DNA from: Janthinobacterium sp. TND4EL3
GTDB taxonomy: Bacteria; Pseudomonadota; Gammaproteobacteria; Burkholderiales; Burkholderiaceae_D
Length of the DNA stretch: 64,000 nucleotides
Assembly: GCF_900156175.1 (NCBI RefSeq)
Contig: NZ_FTMV01000009.1
Location: 186,001-250,000, forward strand
Reading direction: 5' to 3'
Of this stretch, positions 26,913-36,419 are shown in pieces; the first letter of the stretch is position 1, and every line of letters starts with the position of its first letter. The position numbers and the translations under genes are program-made. The notes below the pieces were generated by a model. That model was given only the letters and a program-made list of their open reading frames with translations, was not told where the DNA came from and ran no database searches.

Positions 26913-28223
26913 CTATTGCATCGGCAAGGTATTCACATCGACGGCGGGTGGCAGGCCCGTGGCCGGGCGCGTGAAGTTCTGGCTGGTTTTCACATAGTCG
27001 GCAAAGAAGCCGCCGTTATGCAGGTAGAACTTGCCGTTCTCCACGCCGCCCGCGTAATCCATGCGCTGCGCATTGGTGGCCGTGGCGTCGCCCGTGAAGC
27101 GCCCCCCCGTCACTTCCGACCAGGTACCGGCAACGTTCCTCGCCCACTGGTTGCCGAACTGGACGCGGCGCTCCGTGTAGCCCAGGGTATCGATGAAATT
27201 CTCGAGGAAGGAATGCACGCCCGTCAAGTACGTGGAAATCGCCGGCCGCTTCCAGGTGGCGATGTAGCGCCACTTGCCCGTTTCCGGAGCAAAGAACCAG
27301 GCCGAGTAATCGCTGCCGCCATTGCCGTCGGGCCGCGCGCGCGTGATGAAACGGTAGGTCGTGCCGGCCGCCCAGTTATACGACAGATAGGTCTGGCCGC
27401 CCGTGCCCTCGCCGCCGAACGCATTGTCGACCACGCCGGCGCCCTTGCTGACCAGGGTGGTTTTCGCACCATTTTCGGCATCCCACACGGAGAACAAGAT
27501 CCAGCGCTCGCTCGGCGATTTCACCTGGATGCCCATGTAGCCCTGGCCAAAGCCGTTGGCCATGAAGTAGGAGCCGATGGCATCCTGCCCCTTGGGTATC
27601 GTCATCTCGTTATAAAAATACTCGGTATTGGCCGGCACCGTGTAGCCCATGTGCACGGACGGTCCGCGCCGCGACCAGTAGTAATTGGCAGGGTCATTCG
27701 CGTAGGCCAGCGCCGCGTTCGACGTCACCTTCAACGCCGCGACGTCGCCGAACGTGGCCTTGACCCGGGACAGTCCCTGCAAGTCCACCTTCACATAGCC
27801 GGCTGCCGCCACGTTCACCGTGCCGACGGCATAGGTCTTGCGTTCCTTGCCGGCCAGCTTGACGTCGAACGGCGTGCCGTTGATCTTCACGCGGATGGTG
27901 CTGTTGCCGCCATCGGCCAGGCTGGCGTCAAGCGCCACCTGCACGGGCCCCGCCCCGGCCACGCGGAAGTAGGTGCTGGCGACGGCAGCGGGGTTACTCC
28001 AGCCGGCCAGGCCACGCTCGTTGATGACGGCGCCCTCATTCCCGCTCGTGATGAAGGCGTTGCCGGCCAGTTCCACGGTGGAAGATGTGGCGGGCGCGGC
28101 CACCGTGGCGGCCAGCAAGGCGGTGCCGCCCGAGCCGGTGGCGGTGGCGCCGCCGCAGGCCGCCAGCAGTATCGGCATGGCGGGAAGGAATGCAAAGAGC
28201 AATGAACTTCTGTGTTTCATCAA
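26913..28223 (-). CDS. DUF5077/DUF3472 lipoprotein of the glycan locus
   Basis: A 436-residue lipoprotein: signal with lipobox LLAAC, then a Gly/Ala/Thr linker. A DUF5077-like beta domain follows (about 45-165; GPVQVALDASLADGGNSTIRVKING-type strands). Next is a DUF3472 domain (about 175-420) with HMGYTVPANTEYFYNEMTIP, FGQGYMGIQVKS and GGFFADYV. Such pairs occur beside glycoside hydrolases in polysaccharide loci, so a carbohydrate-binding or hydrolytic role at the envelope is likely but unproven. It is last in the leftward series, after a terminator that follows GH109, so it may have its own or read-through expression. Confidence 0.8.
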   Translation of the reverse strand: MMKHRSSLLFAFLPAMPILLAACGGATATGSGGTALLAATVAAPATSSTVELAGNAFITSGNEGAVINERGLAGWSNPAAVASTYFRVAGAGPVQVALDASLADGGNSTIRVKINGTPFDVKLAGKERKTYAVGTVNVAAAGYVKVDLQGLSRVKATFGDVAALKVTSNAALAYANDPANYYWSRRGPSVHMGYTVPANTEYFYNEMTIPKGQDAIGSYFMANGFGQGYMGIQVKSPSERWILFSVWDAENGAKTTLVSKGAGVVDNAFGGEGTGGQTYLSYNWAAGTTYRFITRARPDGNGGSDYSAWFFAPETGKWRYIATWKRPAISTYLTGVHSFLENFIDTLGYTERRVQFGNQWARNVAGTWSEVTGGRFTGDATATNAQRMDYAGGVENGKFYLHNGGFFADYVKTSQNFTRPATGLPPAVDVNTLPMQ

Positions 28224-28307
28224 CGTCTCCTGGTGGTGAGTCTTTGCGGCGGGCGAACAGGGACCTGCGCGCCTGCGCCGCGGTTGAAAAACGGATCGGG
28301 CAAGAAA

Positions 28308-28340
28308 AAACCCGCTACGGCAACTGGTGCGGTAGCGGGT
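28308..28340 (-). terminator. Intrinsic terminator after GH109
   Basis: On the minus strand ACCCGCTAC (28332-28340) pairs perfectly with GTAGCGGGT (28310-28318) around a 13 nt loop. A T-run follows (TTTTTTC). It begins 9 bp past the GH109 stop. Confidence 0.88.
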
Positions 28341-28349
28341 CGTTAAGGC

Positions 28350-29741
28350 TTAGTACTTGCCGTCGAGGGCGAAGATCGGCTTGCGCGATTTCCACTGCCC
28401 GCCCGTGAAGTCCGGGAAGTCCAGGGTCTGGAAGTTGGCGGCGATCGATTGCTCGGACAGCGGCGTGATGGCGCTCCACGTCACGGCATCGTAGATATCG
28501 ATCGGCATCGGCGCGTTGGCCTTGAGTGCTTCGACAAAGGCGTGGATGACGAAGAAGTCCATGCCGCCGTGGCCCGCGCCTTCGGCTTGCGCCGCATACT
28601 TGCGCCAGACGGGGTGTTCATACTTGTCCTGGTAAGCCTTGAAGTCGTCCCACTGGTGCGGCTTGCTGACGCCTTCGATATGGATGGAATTGTTCAGGTC
28701 CATCCACAGGCCGTCCGTGCCTTGCACGCGGAAGCCCAGCGAATACGGGCGCGGCAGGCTCGTGTCGTGCTGCAGGATGATGGTTTCGCCGTTTTCACAC
28801 GCCAGCGTGGTGGTGACGACGTCGCCCAGCTTGAACTTCACCTTGGCGTTCGCATGCTGCGCGCCGCCCGGCTGCTTGACGATGTAGTCGTGCAGGCCGC
28901 GCGCCTTGGTGGCGAAGGCGTTAATGCGCGTAAAGCGGTTGCCGCGGTTGATGTTGGTATACATGGCGCAGGGGCCGATGCCGTGGCTCGGATACAGTTC
29001 GCCGTTTCGGTCGACCGAGTGCTGCGTGCGCCAATGGGCTTCCGACCAGCCCTTCTCTCCGAATTCCACGCCGCCGCCATACGGCTTGGCGGGATTGCCG
29101 CTGTTGAATTTCACGGCGCGCAGATCATGCTGGTAGCCGCCCTGCAGGTGCAGCAGTTCGCCGAACAGGCCCGCGCGCACCATCTGCAGCGCCGCCATCA
29201 CGTCACGGCGGTAGCACACGTTTTCCAGCAACATGTAGGGCGTGCCCGTCTTCAGCTGGGTGTTGAGCACATCCCAGTGGTCTTGCAGGGTGATGCCGGC
29301 CACCACTTCGCAGCCGACGGCGATCTTCGCCTGCATGGCGGCAATCGCCATCGGCGCATGGAACTCCCATGGCGTGGCGATGATCACGCCATCGAGGCCG
29401 CCCGCGTCCAGCATGCGCTTGTAGGCTTTCTGGTCGCGGTCTTCGCCATACGTGCGCGGACGCGGCTTGCCGGCTTTGTCCACCTGGCCCAGCGCGTGTT
29501 TCAGCATGATCGGCTCGATATCGCACAGGGCGACCACTTCCACGTCGTCGCGGCGCACCAGTTCGGCCAGCAGCACCTGCCCGCGCATGCCCGTGCCGAT
29601 CAGGCCCAGGCGGACCTTGTCGCGGCCGGCGGCGGGAGCGGCAGCGGCTTCACCAGGCAGCAGTGCGCTGCCGGCCATGGCGCCACCGGCCAGCGCGGCG
29701 CTGGCGGACAGGAAATTGCGGCGATTGAATTGTGTCGTCAT
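28350..29741 (-). CDS. GH109 family alpha-N-acetylgalactosaminidase (NAD-dependent, Tat-exported)
   Basis: A 463-residue Gfo/Idh-type protein. It starts with a Tat signal (NRRNFLSASAAL, Ala-rich core, cleavage near AAAAPA), so it is exported folded, with its cofactor. The Rossmann motif is RLGLIGTGMRG. The GH109 hallmark is RNGELYPSHGIGPCAM followed by NINRGNRF, and a WEFHAPMAIAAMQ segment. GH109 enzymes cleave terminal alpha-GalNAc by a transient NAD redox cycle. It lies 66 bp after the first TonB receptor and before a strong terminator, so the two form a transcription unit. ATG 29741 is chosen for its AAGAGA site; an upstream start at 29777 would spoil the Tat signal. Confidence 0.9.
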   Translation of the reverse strand: MTTQFNRRNFLSASAALAGGAMAGSALLPGEAAAAPAAGRDKVRLGLIGTGMRGQVLLAELVRRDDVEVVALCDIEPIMLKHALGQVDKAGKPRPRTYGEDRDQKAYKRMLDAGGLDGVIIATPWEFHAPMAIAAMQAKIAVGCEVVAGITLQDHWDVLNTQLKTGTPYMLLENVCYRRDVMAALQMVRAGLFGELLHLQGGYQHDLRAVKFNSGNPAKPYGGGVEFGEKGWSEAHWRTQHSVDRNGELYPSHGIGPCAMYTNINRGNRFTRINAFATKARGLHDYIVKQPGGAQHANAKVKFKLGDVVTTTLACENGETIILQHDTSLPRPYSLGFRVQGTDGLWMDLNNSIHIEGVSKPHQWDDFKAYQDKYEHPVWRKYAAQAEGAGHGGMDFFVIHAFVEALKANAPMPIDIYDAVTWSAITPLSEQSIAANFQTLDFPDFTGGQWKSRKPIFALDGKY

Positions 29742-29807
29742 TGGTCTCTTCTCACTTCCGTTGGTAATCATGGTCACCGGCCCGCCGCAAGGCAGGCCGG
29801 CATGCGG

Positions 29808-32800
29808 TTAATAGGTGTATTCCGCCGTGAAGCGCACGGAACGCGGCGCCGTGCGTCCATCGACCTGCAGGTAATTGCGGGAGATGGCGCCATGGTCTTC
29901 GCGCGTTTCGGTGTAACGGGTCACGGTCTGGCTGTTGAACACATTGAACACGTCCACTTTCAGGCTCAGGCCTTTGACGGCGCTGGGAGTATAGGCCACA
30001 TTCATGTCCAGCTGGGCTTGCCATGGCAGGCGGCCCTGGCTGCCGCGCGGCGCCGGCTTGCCATTGCAGTAGAAGTAGGAATCGCCGTAATTGTTCTCGA
30101 ACTTCAGGTTATCGGGCAGCGCGCCGATGCAGTTGCGCGGCGCACCCGAGATCAGCGACAGGTTGGCGCCCACCATCACGTCCGGGATGAGCTGCATGAA
30201 GCCGTAGGCCTTGAAGGCGTGGCGGTGGTCGCCCGGCAGGTAGCCATACGCGTTGTACATCAATTCCTTGTGGTCGTCGCTGACCGTCAGGCCCACGTCG
30301 CCGCCGCCGATGCTGTCCGTCTGGCCTTCCATATTGCCCTTCAGGCCGGACAAGGTGTAGGTCAGCTTGCCGTACCAGCCATTCGTGTACGGGTGCTCGA
30401 TGAACATGTTCAAGGCGCGGTAGGTGCGCGATGGCAGCGGGTTGCCCCACTCCGCCGCCGAAATATCCACGCGGCGCAAGCCCTTGCCATCGTCAAAGTC
30501 CACCATCAGGCTGTTGTCGCGGCCCGGGTTGATGATGGCGCACTGGAAGCCGCTCCAGTTGCCCGTATCGACGCCGTTGCGCGTGGCCCAGGCTTGCAGC
30601 GGACGCTCGTCGCAGCTGTCGTCGTTGGTGTCGTTCAGCTTGCGGTACAGGAAGCTGGCGCCCACCACCAGCTTCTTGCTCAGGGCGCGTTCGAAGCCCA
30701 GCGAGAATTCATCCTGCGACAGCGGTTTCAAGCCGATGGCCGTCACTTCGCGCGCATCGCGGCTCTGTCCATACGCGTTGTTGGCCGAATACGGCTTGCT
30801 GATGGCGTGCAGGCCCGTCGGCGCGCCCGTGACGGGATCGACGCCCGTGTAGGTGAACATCTCGCTGGTGGCCAGGAAGGGGCTGGCCATGTTGCTCGAC
30901 AAATTCGACGGCACCGGCAAGTGGTAACGGCCGCCATTGGCGAAGAATTTCAGGGTGCCGTCGCCCAGGTAATCCCAGGTGGCGCCCACGCGCGGGGCGA
31001 TCATGTTGCGCTGTGAAATGAAGGCCACGCCATCGGTGCTGTAGTTGGTGAACTGTTCGCGGCGCAGGCCCAGGTCCAGCAGCACTCGTTCCGTGACCTG
31101 GTAGTGATCCTGAATGTACTGCGCCGATTGCACGCTGGTCGGACGCGCCAGGTTGGCGTTCAATTCCTTGCTGACGTAATAGCCATCCTTGCCGTAGCCG
31201 TTACCCTGTGCCGGCGTTTCAAAGGCGCCGTTGATCAGGAGCGTCGGATCCTTGACCTTCTCGTACCTCCAGCGGTAGCCGCCGGCCAGGCTCAGGCCCA
31301 CCTTCGATTCCACGTCGATGCGGTCGATGCCGCCGCGCAGCGAATGCTTGCCCAGCTTGTATTCCAGGTCCAGGCGCTTGGCCTTCTGGCGGTCTTCCGA
31401 CGACGGATCGACCAGAGTACCGGTCACCGTTTGCGGATTGGTGTACGTCAGGCCAGGCACCTGGGTCGATTCATTCGACGACGTTTGCGCCAGCAGCGGA
31501 TTGTAGCCTTCCGGGGTACGGCGGTGCGAAGTGCGCGACTGCCCCATCATCGCCGTCACCGTCAGGTTATCCGTCAGGTAGCCCGTGTACTTGAAGATGT
31601 CGACATTCGCGCCCGGCGCGGCCGACGAACCGCAGCAGTTGATGGTGGTCTCGCTGCCGCCACCAGGCACGTTGTTGCGTTTCAAGGTGGCATAGTCGAA
31701 ACCATAGCTCTGGCTGTCCGTAGTCGTGCGGTCATACAGCTTGGTATATTCAAAGTGATGGTCGTCCGTCAGGTTGTAGTCCAGCTTGGCCATCATGCGG
31801 TCAACCTTGCTCTTGCTCTCGCGCCAGCCGTTCGGCAGCACCTTGTCCACCAGGTCGTCGCGCGCACCGGCGACGGCGCCGCCGTCCGTGCGCGTCTGTT
31901 CCAGCGCCACGAAGGCGAACAGCTTGTTCTTGATCAGCGGTCCGCTGCCGTACAAGCCGACGACCTTGCTGGTGCTGCCGTTATCGCGGTTCCAGTACTT
32001 CAAAGTGCCATCCGTCTCCGGATTGGCGCCCGTGTTCGGGTAATACCGGTTTTCCGTCGTGCCCTTCAGCGCGCGGGGGATGATGGAGACCTTGCCGCCG
32101 AATTCGACCTTGTTGCCGCCGCTCTTGGTGGTGATATTGATCACGCCGCCCGTGGAGCGGCCGAATTCCGAACCATAGCCGCCCGACAGCACCTGCAGGT
32201 TGGAGATCGCGCCGAACGGCAGCTCCGACGCGCCCACCTGGGTCAGGAGATTAGTGATGGGGAAGCCGTTGACATAGAACGCGTTTTCCGACTGGCCCGA
32301 GCCGCCGATCGATGGCGCATTGCCATACACGCTGTTGGTGCCCCGCGCCACGCCCGGGGTCAGCTGCACGATGGAGGCCACGTCATTGCCGACTGGCAGC
32401 GCCTTCAATTCCTTGGCCGTAAAGATCACGCCATTGTTCGTGTTCGACACGTCGATCGGATTGCGCGATGCCTTCACCACGACGGTCTGTTCCTGCCCCA
32501 CTGGGCCAGTCGCGCTGGCCGGGCCGAAATTCGCTTCGGCGCCCGCGCCGATCAAGGCTTCGACTTCCTGCGACGCTGCCACCGAACCGGCGCGCAGCAC
32601 GCGCACCGCATAGCGGCCCGGCGGCATGGAGTTGGCCACATAGCGGCCCGCCGCGTCGGGCGTCAGGCTGCGCTGCACGCCCGTCGCCAGGTTTTCCAGC
32701 ACCACGGTGGCGCCGGCCGGCGCGCTCACTTCGCCGAAAATGGTGCTGGTGGCGTTCGACTGCGCCCAGGCCTGGCCCGGCACGCCGGCCGCCAGTGCGA

Positions 32801-32855
32801 TCACGATCGCGGCGGCGCGGCTGATGTCGCGCAATTTGAGTCGGGTGGTATGCAT
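29808..32855 (-). CDS. TonB-dependent receptor, Oar-like, for glycan uptake
   Basis: A 1015-residue outer-membrane receptor. It has a signal peptide (cleavage near AWAQS), an N-terminal carboxypeptidase-regulatory-like Ig domain (about 35-115; PDAAGRYVANSMPPGRYAVRV), then a plug (NGVIFTAKELKALPVGNDVASIVQLTPGV is the recognisable start, and GGYGSEFGRSTGGVINITTKSG its end). A 22-strand-type barrel closes with aromatic FTAEYTY. The linked GH109, GH31 and aga genes point to an alpha-GalNAc-bearing oligosaccharide or glycopeptide as cargo. Its control region is a near copy of the GH31/agaS region. Confidence 0.92.
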   Translation of the reverse strand: MHTTRLKLRDISRAAAIVIALAAGVPGQAWAQSNATSTIFGEVSAPAGATVVLENLATGVQRSLTPDAAGRYVANSMPPGRYAVRVLRAGSVAASQEVEALIGAGAEANFGPASATGPVGQEQTVVVKASRNPIDVSNTNNGVIFTAKELKALPVGNDVASIVQLTPGVARGTNSVYGNAPSIGGSGQSENAFYVNGFPITNLLTQVGASELPFGAISNLQVLSGGYGSEFGRSTGGVINITTKSGGNKVEFGGKVSIIPRALKGTTENRYYPNTGANPETDGTLKYWNRDNGSTSKVVGLYGSGPLIKNKLFAFVALEQTRTDGGAVAGARDDLVDKVLPNGWRESKSKVDRMMAKLDYNLTDDHHFEYTKLYDRTTTDSQSYGFDYATLKRNNVPGGGSETTINCCGSSAAPGANVDIFKYTGYLTDNLTVTAMMGQSRTSHRRTPEGYNPLLAQTSSNESTQVPGLTYTNPQTVTGTLVDPSSEDRQKAKRLDLEYKLGKHSLRGGIDRIDVESKVGLSLAGGYRWRYEKVKDPTLLINGAFETPAQGNGYGKDGYYVSKELNANLARPTSVQSAQYIQDHYQVTERVLLDLGLRREQFTNYSTDGVAFISQRNMIAPRVGATWDYLGDGTLKFFANGGRYHLPVPSNLSSNMASPFLATSEMFTYTGVDPVTGAPTGLHAISKPYSANNAYGQSRDAREVTAIGLKPLSQDEFSLGFERALSKKLVVGASFLYRKLNDTNDDSCDERPLQAWATRNGVDTGNWSGFQCAIINPGRDNSLMVDFDDGKGLRRVDISAAEWGNPLPSRTYRALNMFIEHPYTNGWYGKLTYTLSGLKGNMEGQTDSIGGGDVGLTVSDDHKELMYNAYGYLPGDHRHAFKAYGFMQLIPDVMVGANLSLISGAPRNCIGALPDNLKFENNYGDSYFYCNGKPAPRGSQGRLPWQAQLDMNVAYTPSAVKGLSLKVDVFNVFNSQTVTRYTETREDHGAISRNYLQVDGRTAPRSVRFTAEYTY

Positions 32856-33013
32856 GTGTCTCTCCGTCTATATCGAGGGTTATACGCGCCCTCCCCGCTC
32901 CAGGGAGAAGCCGGGGAATGCAATTTTTATGGTGAGCGTCGGAAGGTAAAGCCAGGCAGCCGTCCCTTCCGGGAAATCAGTCCGTATCGGCTGATTTTCG
33001 TTTTCTTGGGATC

Positions 33014-33290
33014 ACTTTAAAAAGAAAAATAAGTATCGTCAATAAAAAGAAAGTTAAACCGCAAATTTATCGCTAAAACGAGCAAATAAATGCAATTTAT
33101 CTTTCGATTTAATGAGCGTTGCGTCAACCAGCTTTCGTTATCGTGGTGTGGCAGCTACACGCGCATGGCAGGAGGCAGTCAGGAGGGCGCAATTCGCCCA
33201 GCAATCGGGAGAAGAAACGCGAAAGACGACAGGGAAATCGCCTTTCACTTACGTTTATCTTTCGTATCGGGCATTTCGGAATATTGTCTT
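33014..33290. promoter_or_regulatory. Control region A: copy of the GH31/agaS divergent regulatory region
   Basis: This lies in a 506 bp gene-free stretch between the first receptor and the 3' end of the second. Block 1 (33014-33058) matches 39803-39847 at 41 of 45 positions. Block 2, CTTTCGTTATCGTGG (33132-33146), is identical to 39921-39935, exactly 118 bp from block 1 in both copies. Block 3 (33247-33278; ACTTACGTTTATCTTTCGTA) parallels 40037 onward, at 233 versus 234 bp. The TTTC and TTTCGT repeats resemble AgaR-type (DeoR family) sites with a TTTCRTTT core. Block 1 faces the receptor gene; block 3 would face rightward, where no intact gene begins. The rest of the stretch shows no gene. 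Confidence 0.7.
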
Positions 33291-33361
33291 TTTCTTTTTA
33301 TGGCAATACCCCGGCCGGCAACCATGCCGAGTGCACTGGCAGGCCGGGACATTGTCATGTT

Positions 33362-35737
33362 TTAAAAGAACTTGTAGCTGGCCGAGAGCGCAAACTGGCG
33401 GCCGAACAGGTCCTGGCTATGGTTGTAGCCTTCCCAGCCGTTCGGGTCGTAGTAGGGCTGCTTGTTGAACGCGTTCTTCACGTTCAGGCCCACGTCCAGG
33501 TTCTTGAACGGCTTCCAGCTGAACGCCAGGTTCACCGTCGTGTACGACGGTGCGCCCTTGCACTGGCCGGCCGGCAGTGATACCGAGGCGGCGGTGCAGT
33601 TTTCCGGCGTGTTGTCCTTGTCCCAGGGGCCGTAGGCCCAGCGCGTCTTGCCCGAGTAGTTGATGAAGACGCTGCTGACGAAGTTGCGGTAGCTCCAGTC
33701 CGCATTGACTGTGGCGCGGTAGCGCGGCGAATCGTAGTAGCCGACGGTATTGCCCTTGATGTCGCTGCCGTCTTCGCCGTCATGGGTATCGCGCTTGCGG
33801 ATGGTGGCGGCGATGCCGGTACTCAGCTTGCCCCAGTCGCCGAGCGCAAAGCGCGTGCGCGCGTCGATGTCCACGCCGTCCATCAGGGTGCGGCCGCGGT
33901 TCGAATACGAGTTGATCAAGCCGCCCAGGTTGCCCACGGAATACTTCGGCACGCCGCCCGCGCACACGCCCGCGTTGGCCGGATTGGCGCACATGGCTGC
34001 CACCGCCGCCATATTGCCCCGGTCCGTGTCCGTCAAGTCGTTGCGGATGGCGCTCGATGTACCGGCCAGGGTCGGGCCGTACTTGTCCACCAGTTCCGTA
34101 AACAGCTCGTTGAAGTCCTGGCGCACGATCTCGTCGCGGCGGTTGATGAACCAGTAATCGATGGAGATGCTCACGTCCTTGGCCGGCTGCAGCACCAGGC
34201 CCACGGTCGAAATCTTGGCCTTTTCCGGACGCAGGTTCTGGTTCGGCGGCGTCAGGCCGCCCACCGTCGTCGAGCAGTTCGAATTGAGCAGGCTCTTGCC
34301 CAGGTCCGCATCCGTCGCCACGGTGGACTTCATCAGGGCGCGCGCCATCGCATTCGTTTCATCGCAGCGCACCGTGTCGCGGATGCCGCCCACCTGGGCA
34401 AACACGCCGCCCGAGCCCGATTCAGCCAGGTTGGGCGCGCGGAAGCCTTCCGAATACGTCCCGCGCAGCATCAGGTCGGGCCGCGCGCGCCAGATCACGC
34501 CCAGCTTGGGCGCCAGGTTGGCCGAAAAATGCGGGTATTTGTCCAGGCGCGCGGCCGCATTGACTTCCAGTGTGTCGGAAAGCGGCAGCACCACTTCGCC
34601 AAACACGGCGGCGATGGTGCGCTTGCCGTCGAACCAGGAACCGCCCTGCTGCGTGATCAGGCCATTGGCCGCGTCCGCGTTGCCGGGTGTGAGGAAGCTT
34701 TCGCGCATGACGTTGGTGCCCACGGCGGCACGCACTTCGCGCCCGCCCAGCTTGAACAGCGTGCCTTCCAGCTTCGCGTCCCAGGTCATCAATTTGGTCC
34801 AGGATTCGATGGCAAAGGTCGGGTAGGCGGCGCGCAGCAGCGCCGCATTGGCCTCGCTGATTTCGCCGAACTTGTAGGCAGGATTGTCGGAGATATATGT
34901 GCGGCCGCTGACGGGATCTTTCGTGAACGGGCCGAACGCCTGCTTGAAGCCATTGATATTCAGGTTCGCCGTCTGGAACAGCGTGGAATGGCTGCCCGCC
35001 ACGCTGAGCGCCGTTTCAAAATCCCAGCCGCCGCCGATGCTGCCGCGCAGGCCGACGAGCGCGCGGTAGTTTTCATCGACATTCTTCTGGCCGAAATGGC
35101 CCGTCGCATCCTGCAGCAGATAGTTCAGGCCTGCCGCGCCGCCCATCTTGGCCACCATGTCGGCATCGAGCTTGCCCTTCAGGTAGACGTTGTTCGGGCT
35201 CAGGAAAGGCGTGGCGAAGGTGTTCAGGGTCGTGCCCGTATTGCGCGCGAACCAGTTGTTCGTGCTGCCGCTGTTGAAGCTGGACGGGCCATTCTCGCCG
35301 CGCATCTTGATGTGGGTGAACGCACCTTCCGCGAACGCTTCCAGGTCGCCGCCCAGTTTCAGCCGGCCGCTCAGGTAGGCCGTGGCGCGCTCCGAGGTGG
35401 GGCCCGTGTCGAGCTGGTTGGGCAGCGCATTCCATACGCAGCGCGTGCCCGACGCCTCGGTGATGCTGTTGTTGCAGCCCGGCGCGGCGCGCTGGGTGCG
35501 GGCATTGTTGTTGGCCTTGTCGAAGACAAAGAAGGTCCCCGGGTTCATCACGCCCGGCTCGCTGCCGACGCCCACGCGCATGTTGGGGATGAAATTGGGA
35601 TTATTAACATAGAAATATGATGGGCGCTTCTGCCAGGTGTCGGCCAGCGCGATGCGGTCGCGCTGGTAGACGTTGACGGAACCATAGATGTTGTAGCCGT
35701 CGCTGGCCAGGTCGCCCATGCCATACAGCACGCTGGC
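33362..35737 (-). pseudogene. Second TonB-dependent receptor, part after the amber stop
   Basis: The larger part of a receptor cut by a TAG codon at 35738-35740. The reading frame is identical before and after the stop, so no frameshift is involved. It resumes as ASVLYGMGDLASDGYN and holds the entire barrel, from GDLASDGYNIYG through LMLRGTYSEGFRAPNLAESG and MDGVDIDARTRFALGDWGK to the aromatic end SASYKFF. By itself it has no signal peptide or plug, so a separately started product would not reach the outer membrane. Everything apart from the single stop looks intact, which points to a recent mutation, a recoded codon or a sequencing error. Confidence 0.82.
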
Positions 35738-36322
35738 CTAACGCTCGCCATAGGCCTTCACGCTGGGCGAAAACTCCCCGTTGGCGCGCGCTTCCAGGCC
35801 CTGGTAGGACTTTTTGGTGATCACGTTGATGACGCCGGCCACGGCATCGGAGCCATACACGGCCGACGCGCCATCCGTCAAAATCTCCATGCGCTCGATG
35901 GCGGCGGCCGGAATTGCGTCGATATTGACGAACATGGTCTGGAAGCCGGCCGGCGCACCATAGAACGACAGGCGGCGGCCATTGAGCAGCACCAGCGTGC
36001 CCTGCGCGCCCATGCCGCGCAGGTTCGCCTGCGAACCGCCGTCCGAGCCCGTGAACATCGAGCGGAAGTCCTGCTGCGCCGGGCGGGCGGCGGGCAGGTT
36101 GTCGAGCACTTGCAGCAAGGTGAGCGCGCCCATGTTTTCGATCTGCTTGGCGTTGATCACCTGCACGGGCGACGCCGTTTCCGCGTTGATGCGCTTCAGG
36201 CTGGAACCCGTCACTTCGACGCGCGCCAGTTTTTCCTCCTCCGCTGCCAGCGCCGTCGACGCCAGCGCGGTTGAGCCAAGTCCGACCGCCACCATGGCGG
36301 CCACCATTTTTTTCATATGCAT
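35738..36322 (-). pseudogene. Second TonB-dependent receptor, signal peptide and plug before the amber stop
   Basis: It encodes 194 residues. There is a signal peptide (MHMKKMVAAMVAVGLGSTAL, cleavage near ALAAEE), a linker, and a plug domain with ETASPVQVINAKQIENMGA, GMGAQGTLVLLNGRRLSFYG and DGASAVYGSDAVAGVINVIT. The frame then ends in TAG just after VKAYGER. CAG to TAG (CTG to CTA on the plus strand) would be the simplest origin, though the ancestral codon is inferred. The whole gene would span 987 codons, normal for the family. It lies 97 bp downstream of the GH31 gene on the same strand, so it was probably its transport partner. Confidence 0.82.
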
Positions 36323-36365
36323 GCTCGTCTCCCTTTTTATAAGTAATTGATGTTGCAGGCTGCAA

Positions 36366-36394
36366 GAGCCCCTCCCCGGTCCGAAGAGGGGCTC
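36366..36394 (-). terminator. Strong hairpin between GH31 and the second receptor
   Basis: GAGCCCCTC (36366-36374) and GAGGGGCTC (36386-36394) form a perfect 9 bp stem with an 11 nt loop. No real T-run follows on either strand, so it is more likely an attenuator or mRNA-stabilising structure after GH31 than a full terminator. Confidence 0.45.
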
Positions 36395-36419
36395 CTTGTT
36401 AGTGAAATGATTGAAGTAG

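Noticed and set aside
33090-33365. Small plus-strand open frames in the gap after the first TonB receptor
   Set aside because: They overlap the conserved regulatory blocks, have no ribosome site, and encode compositions unlike neighbouring proteins.
35725-35745. A frameshift as the cause of the split TonB receptor
   Set aside because: Both parts are in the same reading frame; only a TAG codon separates them, so it is a nonsense codon rather than a frameshift.
36366-36394. A full rho-independent terminator after GH31
   Set aside because: The stem is strong but neither strand has a T-run after it, so it was kept only as a terminator-like hairpin.
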